This document shows, piece after piece, positions 1 to 7,811 of a stretch of 27,820 nucleotides of DNA. Numbering within the stretch: position 1 is the stretch's first letter; each line of letters begins with the position of its first letter. This DNA is from an uncultured Clostridium sp. (lineage in GTDB: Bacteria; Bacillota; Clostridia; Clostridiales; Clostridiaceae), in contig CAKVLD010000039.1 of assembly GCA_934755305.1 (NCBI GenBank), forward strand, positions 1 through 27,820, written 5' to 3'. The notes under the pieces were generated by a model that saw only the letters and a program-made list of their open reading frames with translations, was not told the DNA's origin and searched no databases. The position numbers and the translations under genes were made by a program.

Positions 1-243
1 TTTAAATGTATCTTCCCATTCCATAGTCTTAAATGAGCCATCTTTTTGTCTCACCTTTGGTAAACTTGATCCTTTAATAACTGTTTGTTGTTTATCTAAT
101 GAAAGACCTTTTATACAAGAGAATCCATCATTAACAGGATAGCCTTTTGTTGGTATAACTTTAACTATTTTGCCATCCTCAACATAAAAATCTAAGTTAC
201 AATCTAAAGAACAGTAATTACATGTTGATTGAATCTTTTTCAT
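1..243 (-). CDS. Molybdopterin oxidoreductase, N-terminal part (cut by window edge)
   Basis: The visible 81 residues carry the N-terminal [4Fe-4S] motif of the bis-MGD molybdenum/tungsten oxidoreductase family (nitrate reductase and formate dehydrogenase type): Cys8, Cys11, Cys15 and Cys43, that is C-x2-C-x3-C-x27-C, followed by the usual IKG. The ATG at 241-243 is preceded by GAGAGG at good spacing, so the start is secure. There is no twin-arginine signal, so the enzyme is probably cytoplasmic. The reaction cannot be fixed from this piece; a cytoplasmic (assimilatory-like) nitrate reductase is the most likely guess given the molybdate importer and sulfite reductase next door. It follows asrC on the same strand at 124 bp. 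Confidence 0.85.
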   Translation of the reverse strand, partial: MKKIQSTCNYCSLDCNLDFYVEDGKIVKVIPTKGYPVNDGFSCIKGLSLDKQQTVIKGSSLPKVRQKDGSFKTMEWEDTFK

Positions 244-287
244 CTGTATTCCTCTCTTCTTGCTATTAATATATATATACATCTTGT

Positions 288-312
288 ATAGGTAGTTTAA
301 TTCACTACCTAT
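288..312. promoter_or_regulatory. Perfect 9-bp inverted repeat upstream of the molybdopterin oxidoreductase
   Basis: ATAGGTAGT (288-296) and ACTACCTAT (304-312) are exact reverse complements with a 7-nt spacer. The repeat sits 45 bp before the oxidoreductase start and 56 bp after the asrC stop. There is no T-tract on either strand, so it is not a classical terminator. It could be an operator or an RNA processing or attenuation hairpin between asrC and the next gene. Confidence 0.5.
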
Positions 313-367
313 TTTCAAGATAATTTATTTGAAATAATCCTAAAATACTTTGTTTAATGAACAGAAA

Positions 368-1336
368 CTATCTAGTAAAGTGTATCCCACTCCAATAAAC
401 ACATTCTTTCATTTTTGCTTTTTGTCCTAATTCTACACCTTCTAGAGCCCATTTTTTATATTCTTCAAATCCAACTCTATCTATTATGTAACCTATATGT
501 TCCTTTCTAGCTGGAGCATTTGGATCTATATATTTTTCAACAAATTTATAAGTATTTAATATAATCTTTTTAATACTTTCTTCATCAGCCCATATTAAAA
601 AGTCTTCTCCAAGTCTAGGATTCTTCTTTCCTGTTCTACCCATTATAGTTAGTTTATAGTACTTTTCTTTACTTCTAGTAAATGCTCTAGTTGGACATTT
701 AGTAACGCAAACTCCACAACCTATACACTTTTCAGTATCTCTAACAACTCTATAATTTTGAACTGATAAAGCTCCAACTGATAAACTCTTACAAGCCTTA
801 ACACAAGCTCCACAACTTACACAACGATCCATATCATATTGTGGTTCTGTCATACCTATAATTCCAAAGTCATGCATTCTTGCTTTTGCACAGTCATTTG
901 AACATCCTGTTAATGCAATTTTAAAATGTAGATCATTTGGGAAAACAGCTTTTTCTATTCTCTTAGCAAATTCAGCAGTATTGTAGTTTGCAAATGGACA
1001 AACATTATTTCCTATACAAGCTGATATATTTCTTGTACCTGATGCTGTATAACCATGTTCTGTATCAACTAAATTTATTTCTAACCCTTCAATAATTGGT
1101 TTTAATCTAGCTGCTACAGCATCCATATCTTCATACTTTATACCTTCTATTTCAAAACCTTGTCTTGTTGTTAAATGCACAAGACCATTTCCGAATTCTT
1201 CTGCTATATCTTGAACCATTCCTAATATTTCTGCATTTAATAATCCACCTGGTACTCTTATTCTTGCAGCCCCAATTCCTCTTACCTTAGAAACTCTAAA
1301 GGCATTCTTTTTTAACTTTTTAGTATTAATATCCAT
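368..1336 (-). CDS. asrC: Anaerobic sulfite reductase subunit C (siroheme catalytic subunit)
   Basis: This 322-residue protein is the catalytic subunit of the NADH-dependent anaerobic sulfite reductase, which reduces sulfite to sulfide in the cytoplasm. The siroheme/[4Fe-4S] ligands are seen as Cys107-x5-Cys113 and Cys145-x3-Cys149 (context TGCSNDCAKA). Two ferredoxin-type clusters follow: Cys172/175/178/182 and Cys204/207/210/214. The first lacks the usual proline after its fourth cysteine. The length fits the family. The start has AGGAGG about 9 nt upstream. It is the third gene of asrA-asrB-asrC, 19 bp after asrB, and is expected to share the asrA promoter. Confidence 0.95.
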   Translation of the reverse strand: MDINTKKLKKNAFRVSKVRGIGAARIRVPGGLLNAEILGMVQDIAEEFGNGLVHLTTRQGFEIEGIKYEDMDAVAARLKPIIEGLEINLVDTEHGYTASGTRNISACIGNNVCPFANYNTAEFAKRIEKAVFPNDLHFKIALTGCSNDCAKARMHDFGIIGMTEPQYDMDRCVSCGACVKACKSLSVGALSVQNYRVVRDTEKCIGCGVCVTKCPTRAFTRSKEKYYKLTIMGRTGKKNPRLGEDFLIWADEESIKKIILNTYKFVEKYIDPNAPARKEHIGYIIDRVGFEEYKKWALEGVELGQKAKMKECVYWSGIHFTR

Positions 1337-1355
1337 ATTTCTATGCCTCCTAAAA

Positions 1356-2147
1356 TTAATCTACTAGTTCTTTTCCCTTAGTATAGTTAAATACTGGTCC
1401 ATCTAAGCAAACATAAGTATCATCAATTTTACAGTGTCCACATTTTCCTAAACCGCAGCACATTTTTCTTTCATGTGAAATCCAAATATTTTCTTCTTTT
1501 ACGCCTCTTTTTAGTATTTCTAATACTGTAAACTTCATCATCATTGGTGGTCCAACTACTATAAATGCAGTATTATATATATCTTCTATTTTTAAATCTG
1601 GAATAAATGTTGTAACTAAACCAGTGTTACCTTCATAACCTTCTTCTGCTTTATCCACAGTTAAAGTAAGATTCAATTTATCTTTCCATTCTTTTAGATC
1701 ATCCTTAAATAAGATATCCTCTGGTGACTTGAAACCACAAATTAAGTTAAAAGATTTAACTTCATCTTTATTTTTTGCAAAGTATTCTACTACTCCTCTT
1801 ACTGGTGATAATCCAGTTCCTCCAGCAACTATAGTTAACTCTTTTCCTTTATAGTCATTTACATCAAATCCATTCCCATAAGGTCCTCTTAAGAAAAGTT
1901 TGTCTCCAACATAATTTGTAAATATTTCGTTAGTAACCTTACCAACTCTACGAATAGTTAAATCTATAGTTCCTTCTCCTATTCCACTAACTGAAATTGG
2001 TGCTTCACCAAACTTTGGAATTGACACTTCAAAAAATTGACCAGGTTTAACATCACCTTCATAAGTCATTCTAAAAGTATATTCTATATCAGTATGCTTA
2101 ATAACTTCCTTTATTTCTGATAAAAATGGTACATATTCATTTATCAT
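1356..2147 (-). CDS. asrB: Anaerobic sulfite reductase subunit B (FAD/NAD(P)H subunit)
   Basis: A 263-residue ferredoxin-NADP reductase-type electron-transfer subunit. The N-terminal beta-barrel FAD domain covers roughly residues 1-100, then comes a nucleotide-binding fold with GGTGLSP (109-115) and GPPMMM (199-204). The C-terminus has a PyrK-like [2Fe-2S] site built from Cys231, Cys236, Cys239 and Cys247 (CGLGKCGHC). It passes electrons from NADH to AsrA and the siroheme subunit. Its ATG directly abuts the asrA stop codon (no gap), so translation is probably coupled; the SD AGGTGG lies inside the end of asrA. Confidence 0.95.
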   Translation of the reverse strand: MINEYVPFLSEIKEVIKHTDIEYTFRMTYEGDVKPGQFFEVSIPKFGEAPISVSGIGEGTIDLTIRRVGKVTNEIFTNYVGDKLFLRGPYGNGFDVNDYKGKELTIVAGGTGLSPVRGVVEYFAKNKDEVKSFNLICGFKSPEDILFKDDLKEWKDKLNLTLTVDKAEEGYEGNTGLVTTFIPDLKIEDIYNTAFIVVGPPMMMKFTVLEILKRGVKEENIWISHERKMCCGLGKCGHCKIDDTYVCLDGPVFNYTKGKELVD

Positions 2148-3155
2148 TTATTCCACCTCTTTCACTGCATCTTCAAGCTTGTTTATACAATTTGAGAATG
2201 ATATGTATTCTGGACATATATCATCACAACGTCCACAACCTACACACATGTTATAACCAAAACGTTTCTTATAATCATAAACTTTATGCATAACCTTGAA
2301 TCTCATTTTATCTCCTTGAGGTTTTCTAAATGAAATTCCTCCCGCCATATCTGTATATCCATTAATTTGACATGACGCCCATATTCTTCTACGTTCTCCT
2401 ACTTTCCCATTATCTCTATAGAAAATATCTTGCATTGTAAAGCATGTACAAGTTGGGCAAACAAAGTTACAACGACCACACCCTATACAACGTTCTGTAT
2501 ATTCATCCCACATCTTAGAATTAAACACTTTTGTAGATAAATTATCTGGGATATTTACTTTAACCTTATTTTCAGTAATAAACTCAGGTTTAACTTCTTC
2601 ACTTGAATATTGTTTTTCCTTTATTAATTCTTCAAGTTCATCCCACTTACAATCAATTTTTGCATAATCTTCATCAACACTTATATAAGCGTCATACTCA
2701 TCTGTTGTATTGCTGTTCATATCAACACAAAAACAATTATCAAAAGATTTGTCACATCCCATAAGAACAAGTTTTATATTCTCTCTCATTCTTTTATAAT
2801 AAAAATCTTCTGGACCATTATTTAAATAAATTTGATCCATACGCTTTAAACCGTGTATATCACAACTTCTTAAAAAGATTATTGCTCCCTTTTTAGGTGC
2901 ATTTGGTACTGTAACTTCATCTTCTGTAAAATAAAATAAAGTTTGAGTTATTGGTGATATTATTTCTTTAAAAGAATATTCTGACTTTTTATCAAAAACT
3001 ATTTCATCCACTGTAGATACTTCACCATATCTAATAACATCAACATCTGAAAATGTTCCGTCTCCTTCAAATACCTTTGGAGCATATATAACATATTTAT
3101 CTGAAAACTTTTCAAAAATTTCATTTAAACTTTCCTTAACTATTCTATATCCCAC
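2148..3155 (-). CDS. asrA: Anaerobic sulfite reductase subunit A (iron-sulfur subunit)
   Basis: A 335-residue ferredoxin-like subunit of the sulfite reductase. The C-terminal half has two [4Fe-4S] motifs: Cys223/226/229/233 (CIGCGRCNFVCP) and Cys304/307/310/314 (CVGCGRCDDICP). The N-terminal 200 residues resemble the electron-transfer subunits of the 4Fe-4S dicluster family related to hydrogenase beta subunits. The start is GTG at 3153-3155, with AGGAG ten bases upstream. It is the first gene of the operon and has a leader of about 110 nt from the predicted transcription start at 3267. Confidence 0.95.
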   Translation of the reverse strand: MGYRIVKESLNEIFEKFSDKYVIYAPKVFEGDGTFSDVDVIRYGEVSTVDEIVFDKKSEYSFKEIISPITQTLFYFTEDEVTVPNAPKKGAIIFLRSCDIHGLKRMDQIYLNNGPEDFYYKRMRENIKLVLMGCDKSFDNCFCVDMNSNTTDEYDAYISVDEDYAKIDCKWDELEELIKEKQYSSEEVKPEFITENKVKVNIPDNLSTKVFNSKMWDEYTERCIGCGRCNFVCPTCTCFTMQDIFYRDNGKVGERRRIWASCQINGYTDMAGGISFRKPQGDKMRFKVMHKVYDYKKRFGYNMCVGCGRCDDICPEYISFSNCINKLEDAVKEVE

Positions 3156-3273
3156 TGGTTTAGCACTCCTTACATTCTTGATTTGTTATTGATATAAATT
3201 TTCAATTGTTAATTTTTTCACTTTTATCATCAAAAAAATATCAATTTTTTTCAGGATTTTTTAATATATATAA

Positions 3274-3316
3274 ATTATATGTCAATTAAAAAATTAACAC
3301 CGTGATATATATCACG
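3274..3316 (-). promoter_or_regulatory. asrABC promoter with Crp-type operator at -41.5
   Basis: The palindrome CGTGATATATATCACG (3301-3316) is perfect and has the GTGA-N6-TCAC layout of Crp-family sites. On the minus strand a perfect TATAAT lies at 3279-3274, which places the transcription start near 3267. The palindrome centre (3308/3309) is then at -41.5, the standard class II activator position, and there is no proper -35 box, as usual for activator-dependent promoters. The operator overlaps the last sense codon and the stop codon of the neighbouring regulator gene. Sequence and spacing are seen directly; activation is inferred. Confidence 0.7.
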
Positions 3317-4001
3317 ATGTCTTAAAAAATATTGAAAGTTCATTAGCATCATACACTATAATTTTTTTATTCTTATACTTTATTAACCCTTTCTTCTGAA
3401 GCACTTTTAGCGCTCTAGATACAGTTTCTCTTTGACTTCCTAAAAGATCAGCCATGTAAGTTATGGTAATCTCCATGTTAATTTCGATTCCTTCTTCACA
3501 CTCAACACCATAATCCTTAGCCAGTTTATATATCTTAGCTGCAAGTCTCTTTTCAATCTTTATTGATGATGGGGTATTTTTAAGTTGCCTATACATCCTT
3601 CTTGTTTTAGCTGAAAGAGATACTATTATATTTCTACAAAGCTGAAAATCATTTTTCATTATATCTAAAAGCTTTTCTCTTCCTATACACAAAATATAGG
3701 AATCCTCAAAAATACCACAATTTATAGATGCTGGTAATTCTTGAATTATAACCTCATTTATTACTTTTCCTTTACCCAAAATAAATATCACTTTTTTTTG
3801 ACCACACTCATTTATTTTATATAAAGATACCAAACCATTAACTATAAAATAAACAATCTTAACTTCTTCCTTATCAGCAAAAAGCATTTCTCCAGATTTG
3901 AATTTCTTAAACTCACTCTCTTTAACAATTCTATTAATGGATTCTGTAGATATATCTTTAAAAATTTCTAATTCTTTTATTTGATCAGCTATATCAACCA
4001 T
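3312..4001 (-). CDS. Crp/Fnr-family transcriptional regulator, probable activator of asrABC
   Basis: A 229-residue regulator with an N-terminal cyclic-nucleotide-type beta-roll (about 20-120), a dimerisation helix and a C-terminal winged helix. The recognition helix is around residues 186-200 and reads GSQRETVSRALKVL. R191, E192 and R196 occupy the positions of the Crp residues that contact TGTGA half-sites. An Fnr-type N-terminal cysteine cluster is absent; cysteines are scattered at 66, 95, 105, 122 and 168. The effector is unknown; a redox, sulfite or nitrogen-oxide signal (HcpR-like role) is plausible since asr lies directly downstream and hcp is in the same region. The start has GGAGG 7 nt upstream. 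Confidence 0.85.
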   Translation of the reverse strand: MVDIADQIKELEIFKDISTESINRIVKESEFKKFKSGEMLFADKEEVKIVYFIVNGLVSLYKINECGQKKVIFILGKGKVINEVIIQELPASINCGIFEDSYILCIGREKLLDIMKNDFQLCRNIIVSLSAKTRRMYRQLKNTPSSIKIEKRLAAKIYKLAKDYGVECEEGIEINMEITITYMADLLGSQRETVSRALKVLQKKGLIKYKNKKIIVYDANELSIFFKTS

Positions 4002-4055
4002 TTAGTAATCCTCCATTCCTTTGTTAAATTTTTTTCATTTTAAAATGTTATCATA

Positions 4056-4073
4056 TCGTTATACCTTTAACAA
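4056..4073. promoter_or_regulatory. Rex-like operator upstream of the Crp-family gene
   Basis: The sequence TCGTTATACCTTTAACAA matches the Rex consensus TTGTTAAN4TTAACAA at 12 of 14 defined positions (read on the minus strand: TTGTTAA-AGGT-ATAACGA). It lies 55 bp upstream of the Crp-family start, near a possible weak promoter, in the divergent region with modA. Comparative studies of clostridial Rex regulons include sulfite and nitrate reduction genes, which fits. A match of this quality can occur by chance in AT-rich DNA. Confidence 0.4.
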
Positions 4074-4187
4074 CAAAAAATTTCTCTTAATAATTTTTAT
4101 TGAATCATGCATAAATAGATGATAGCATATTTATTATATTTATATAGGCATACTATACAGATATTTTAAAATGAAAGGAAAAGAATT

Positions 4188-4970
4188 ATGAAAAAGCTAT
4201 TAAGATTTATGTTAATTGCCACACCGCTATTTTTAACATTAACTAGTTGCTCTTTAAATAGTAAAGAAAATAACACTGAATCCACTTCAGAATTAACTCT
4301 TTCAGTAGCAGCTAGTCTTAAGGAATCTATGTTAGAGATCAAAGAATTATTTGAAAAAGAGCATACTAATATCGCTTTAAACTTAAATTTCGGATCTTCT
4401 GGATCTCTTCAACAACAAATAGAACAAGGTGCACCTTGTAATCTTTTTATTTCTGCAGGACAATCTCAAATGAACGCATTAGAAGAAAAAGGGTTAATTG
4501 AAAATAATACAAGAAAAGATTTACTAAAAAATGCTTTAGTATTAATAGGTTCTCCAAATTCTAATATATCTGACATACAAGATTTAACTACAGATAAAGT
4601 AAAACACATCGCTATAGGCGAACCTGCTAGCGTACCTGCTGGAAAATATGCAGATGAAGTAATTACTAATTTAAATATAAAAGATACAATTTCAGATAAA
4701 TTAGTTTTTGCTAAAGATGTTAAAGAGGTTTTATCCTGGGTATCTACTGATAATGCAGAAGTTGGATTTGTATATAAAAGTGACACTATAGCCGCAAATT
4801 CTATAAAAGTAATAAAAGAATTTCCAGACACATTACATTCCCCTATAAACTATCCAATAGCTATTATTAAAGATAATTCAGATATGGATAATACAAAAAA
4901 ACTTTATGATTATCTTAATACAGATGAAGCAAAAGAAATTTTTAAAAAGTATGGATACGAAGTATTTTAA
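4188..4970 (+). CDS. modA: Molybdate ABC transporter, substrate-binding lipoprotein
   Basis: A 260-residue extracytoplasmic binding protein for molybdate (or tungstate). A lipoprotein signal peptide ends in the lipobox LTSC with Cys21 as the lipidated residue. The ModA pattern is clear: SVAASLKE at the mature N-terminus, FGSSGSL for oxyanion contacts, and the GEPASVPAGKYA block near residue 150. A GGAAAAG ribosome binding site precedes the ATG. It is the first gene of modA-modB-modC, divergent from the Crp-family gene with 186 bp between them. The importer would supply the cofactor metal of the molybdopterin enzyme at the left edge. Confidence 0.93.
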   Translation: MKKLLRFMLIATPLFLTLTSCSLNSKENNTESTSELTLSVAASLKESMLEIKELFEKEHTNIALNLNFGSSGSLQQQIEQGAPCNLFISAGQSQMNALEEKGLIENNTRKDLLKNALVLIGSPNSNISDIQDLTTDKVKHIAIGEPASVPAGKYADEVITNLNIKDTISDKLVFAKDVKEVLSWVSTDNAEVGFVYKSDTIAANSIKVIKEFPDTLHSPINYPIAIIKDNSDMDNTKKLYDYLNTDEAKEIFKKYGYEVF

Positions 4971-4995
4971 TTAATATACTGAAAGGATAATATAA

Positions 4996-5673
4996 ATGAA
5001 CATGAACTTTTCACCTTTAACGCTTTCCATAAAAGCAGCTTTTATAGCTACATGTATAACATCTATTTTAGGGATTGTATTAGCATATTTAGTAATCAAC
5101 ATTAAAGGAAGATACAAAAGTTTATTAGATGGTATTCTTACTTTACCTTTAATTTTACCACCAACAGTAGTAGGTTTTTTCCTACTACTTATATTTGGCA
5201 AAAATGGTCCTATAGGAAAAATATTGTTACTTTTTGATAAGTCTATAATATTTTCTTTTAGCGCTACTGTGATTGCTGCCACTGTTGTTTCCTTCCCTAT
5301 GATGTATAGAACTACCAGATCTGCTTTCGAACAAATAGATTCTAATATTATTTCTGCTGCTAGAACTTTAGGTATTAGTGAATTTAAAATTTTTTACAAA
5401 ATCTCTATCCCACTAGCAATGCCTGGAATAATAGCTGGAATAATTCTTTCCTTTGCTAGAGCAATGGGGGAATTTGGGGCCACTTTAATGTTAGCTGGCA
5501 ACATTCCAAACAAAACCCAAACTATACCTCTTGCAATATTTTTTGCTGTTGAAAGCGGCGATATAAAAACTGCTTCTATATGGGTTATAATTATAATTTT
5601 CATATCATTTATTTCAATTTTTGTTTTGAACTATTGGTCTGAAAAACAACTAAAAATAATAGGAAGGAAATAA
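4996..5673 (+). CDS. modB: Molybdate ABC transporter, permease
   Basis: A 225-residue inner-membrane permease with about five or six hydrophobic segments (near residues 8-35, 45-68, 82-105, 135-160 and 195-218). The cytoplasmic EAA-type loop that docks the ATPase is visible as AARTLGISEFKIFYKI followed by PLAMPG and ARAMGEFGA, the latter typical of ModB. It starts 25 bp after modA with a GAAAGGA ribosome binding site and is separated from modC by 6 bp, so the three genes form one operon. Confidence 0.93.
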   Translation: MNMNFSPLTLSIKAAFIATCITSILGIVLAYLVINIKGRYKSLLDGILTLPLILPPTVVGFFLLLIFGKNGPIGKILLLFDKSIIFSFSATVIAATVVSFPMMYRTTRSAFEQIDSNIISAARTLGISEFKIFYKISIPLAMPGIIAGIILSFARAMGEFGATLMLAGNIPNKTQTIPLAIFFAVESGDIKTASIWVIIIIFISFISIFVLNYWSEKQLKIIGRK

Positions 5674-5679
5674 ATTATT

Positions 5680-6711
5680 ATGAATTTATATTTAAATATA
5701 GAAAAAAACTTATCTACTTTTAATTTAAATGTAAACTTTACAAAATCAAAAGGTATTCTAGGACTACTTGGGGCTTCAGGTTCAGGAAAAAGCTTAACCT
5801 TAAAAAATATCGCTGGCCTTGAAACACCCAACAAAGGAAAAATAGTCGTTAATGACAAAGTTTTTTTTGATTCCGATAAAAAAATTAACTTAAGTCCTCA
5901 AAAAAGAAAAGTTGGTTATGTATTTCAAAACTATGCCCTTTTCCCTCATATGAATGTATTAGAAAATATAGGGATAGGTCTTTTAAATTTAAATCCTTCT
6001 GAAAAATTGAAATTAATAAAATCTTATGTGGAAAAATTCAAACTTACAGGCCTTGAATATCACTACCCTAAACAACTATCAGGCGGACAACAACAAAGGG
6101 TAGCACTAGCTAGAGCATTAATTACAAAACCCGATATTCTTTTGTTAGATGAACCTTTTTCAGCCTTAGATATGCATTTAAAAAACAACATAGAAAAAGA
6201 TCTAATATCTATACTTAAAGAATTTAATGGCATCACTTTATATGTTACTCATGATATATCAGAAGCTTATAGAATTTGTGATGAAATTATTGTCTTTGAT
6301 AAAGGTACAGCTTTAAACAAAAAAAATAAAAATGATTTGTTTACAAATCCAACCAGTTTGGTTGAAGCCAAATTAATTGGATGTAAAAATATATCTAAAG
6401 CTCAAAAAGTAAATCACAATACTATATACTCCAAAAATTGGGGATTAGAATTTATAATAGATGATCCTGTACCTGATAATATAAATTACATATGTATTCA
6501 TTCACATGATATAAATATTGATTATTCTAATTCCAAAGCTTCTTCTTCTTTTAAGGTTTCAAATATAATAGAAAATCCTTTTAACTATAGAATAATTTTA
6601 GATACTATTGATTCTACAATAGAATTTGACATAGAAAAATCAAAGCTTCGATTTTCAATTGGAGACACTATAAATATTATATTAAATAAAAACAAGTTAT
6701 TTTATTTTTAA
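5680..6711 (+). CDS. modC: Molybdate ABC transporter, ATP-binding protein
   Basis: A 343-residue ATPase that drives molybdate import. It carries Walker A GASGSGKS (31-38), Q-loop FQNYALFPH (82-90), signature LSGGQQQR (133-140), Walker B ILLLDEP (153-159) and H-loop THDISEAY. The C-terminal 110 residues form a divergent TOBE/MOP-like domain, low in recognisable motifs. The ribosome binding site GGAAGGA overlaps the modB stop. The operon ends with a strong hairpin terminator directly after the stop codon. Confidence 0.93.
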   Translation: MNLYLNIEKNLSTFNLNVNFTKSKGILGLLGASGSGKSLTLKNIAGLETPNKGKIVVNDKVFFDSDKKINLSPQKRKVGYVFQNYALFPHMNVLENIGIGLLNLNPSEKLKLIKSYVEKFKLTGLEYHYPKQLSGGQQQRVALARALITKPDILLLDEPFSALDMHLKNNIEKDLISILKEFNGITLYVTHDISEAYRICDEIIVFDKGTALNKKNKNDLFTNPTSLVEAKLIGCKNISKAQKVNHNTIYSKNWGLEFIIDDPVPDNINYICIHSHDINIDYSNSKASSSFKVSNIIENPFNYRIILDTIDSTIEFDIEKSKLRFSIGDTINIILNKNKLFYF

Positions 6712-6757
6712 AAAAAGGTAATGTAGTTTATATTCATAAAACTACATTACCTTTTTT
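6711..6757. terminator. Bidirectional intrinsic terminator after modC
   Basis: Left arm AAAAAAGGTAATGTAGTTT (6711-6729) and its exact reverse complement at 6739-6757, with a 9-nt loop. A/T runs on both sides make it a terminator in both directions, serving modC and the convergent MCP-like gene. Confidence 0.9.
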
Positions 6758-6772
6758 ATAAATTCACCAAAA

Positions 6773-7195
6773 TTATTTTGAAGTTATTTCGCTTATTTGA
6801 TTTATAACGCTTCTAAACTTTCCATTAGATTCAGCTACATTCTCAATTAGCTTATATATTTCATTAATCATTTTTAACATTTCATTTTGGTCTTTAACTG
6901 TAGATTCAGCAACTTTACTACTCATATGAGATAATTTTTTAACTTCTGTTGCAACCACCGCAAATCCTTTCCCAGCCTCTCCAGCTCTAGCTGCTTCAAT
7001 AGATGCATTTAAGGATAACATATTTGTTTGAGATGCTATTCCTACTATTTCCTTCGAAGAATTTTGTAAGTTATTTGCTTTTTCTTTTATTGCATCTACC
7101 TTTTCTATAAGTTCTTTTGCAAACTTATCTTGTATTAAATCTAATTCTCTATTTGCCTCATCAATAAACTTTAATATTTCCTTATTGTCCTCCAT
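6773..7195 (-). CDS. Short methyl-accepting chemotaxis-type signalling protein
   Basis: A 140-residue, all-helical protein that contains only the tip of the MCP cytoplasmic hairpin: residues 51-89 include IVGIASQTNMLSLNASIEAARAGEAGKGFAVVATEV, given here in two parts as IVGIASQTNMLSLNASIEA and ARAGEAGKGFAVVATEV. No membrane segment, HAMP or sensor domain is present, and the flanking helices are much shorter than in normal receptors. I place the start at the ATG at 7195, behind GAGAGG; an upstream ATG at 7216 lacks a ribosome binding site. It may be a soluble adaptor acting on CheA/CheW arrays, or a decayed receptor, but the frame is intact and it has its own terminator. Confidence 0.75.
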   Translation of the reverse strand: MEDNKEILKFIDEANRELDLIQDKFAKELIEKVDAIKEKANNLQNSSKEIVGIASQTNMLSLNASIEAARAGEAGKGFAVVATEVKKLSHMSSKVAESTVKDQNEMLKMINEIYKLIENVAESNGKFRSVINQISEITSK

Positions 7196-7253
7196 ATGTT
7201 TAGGCCTCTCTTTCATAAAATAAATTTAATAATGCACTATTAAAGCACAATTA

Positions 7254-7282
7254 TTGTACTCTTTTTTTAATTACTATATAAT
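7254..7282 (+). promoter_or_regulatory. SigA-type promoter for the 167-residue protein gene
   Basis: TTGTAC (7254-7259), a 17-bp spacer and a perfect TATAAT (7277-7282), then a short leader with a GAAGGAG ribosome binding site before the ATG at 7308. Confidence 0.65.
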
Positions 7283-7307
7283 AATTATCGAAGGAGAATG
7301 AAAAAAC

Positions 7308-7811
7308 ATGAGTACTTTTTTAATTCCAATCGACAATAATTTTTTCAATAATATAATCAAAATAAAATTTAATAATATATTAGTAGGTTTAAATAACTAC
7401 CCAAACTTCACTTTAATGTCTAGCCTTAACAATAAGGAGGATGTTTTTATTGATTTTATCCTTAAAGTTTTTGAACTCAATAACCATGTATGTTATATAG
7501 ATTTCTATATATCACAATTAGGAGAAAAAGATATTAAAAATCTTATTAACTTAACCCCTGAAGAAGATAAGGATATGTTAATAAATAATATTAACATCAA
7601 AAATGACAGCGTATATTATAAAGTAGATAACCAAAAACTCATCCCATTTTTAGTAAGATTATCAACAAGAGAAATATTCTTCATAACATTCTATTTCAAT
7701 AAAATCCCTATCACTATATGGGGAAATTATAATATGGAGTTTCCTTGTTTTTTTGAAAATGAAAAAGATATGAATTTTTATAAAAACTTATGGAGTAATT
7801 TTAATGAATAA
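7308..7811 (+). CDS. Uncharacterised 167-residue protein
   Basis: I do not recognise this protein. It is soluble, Asn- and Phe-rich, mixed alpha/beta in appearance, with no signal peptide, membrane segment or metal motif and only two cysteines. It is clearly expressed as a single-gene unit: a good promoter at 7254-7282, GAAGGAG at 11 nt from the ATG, and a very long terminator hairpin directly after the stop. The neighbours (MCP-like protein and nifS-thiI) do not suggest a role. Confidence 0.7.
   Translation: MSTFLIPIDNNFFNNIIKIKFNNILVGLNNYPNFTLMSSLNNKEDVFIDFILKVFELNNHVCYIDFYISQLGEKDIKNLINLTPEEDKDMLINNINIKNDSVYYKVDNQKLIPFLVRLSTREIFFITFYFNKIPITIWGNYNMEFPCFFENEKDMNFYKNLWSNFNE

Noticed and set aside
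3283..3300. Second Rex-like sequence between the asr operator and the -10 box
   Set aside because: Only about 10 of 14 positions agree and one half-site is poor; AT-rich background gives such matches easily.
4466..4831. 121-codon open frame on the minus strand within modA
   Set aside because: Antisense shadow of a clear modA gene, without a ribosome binding site.
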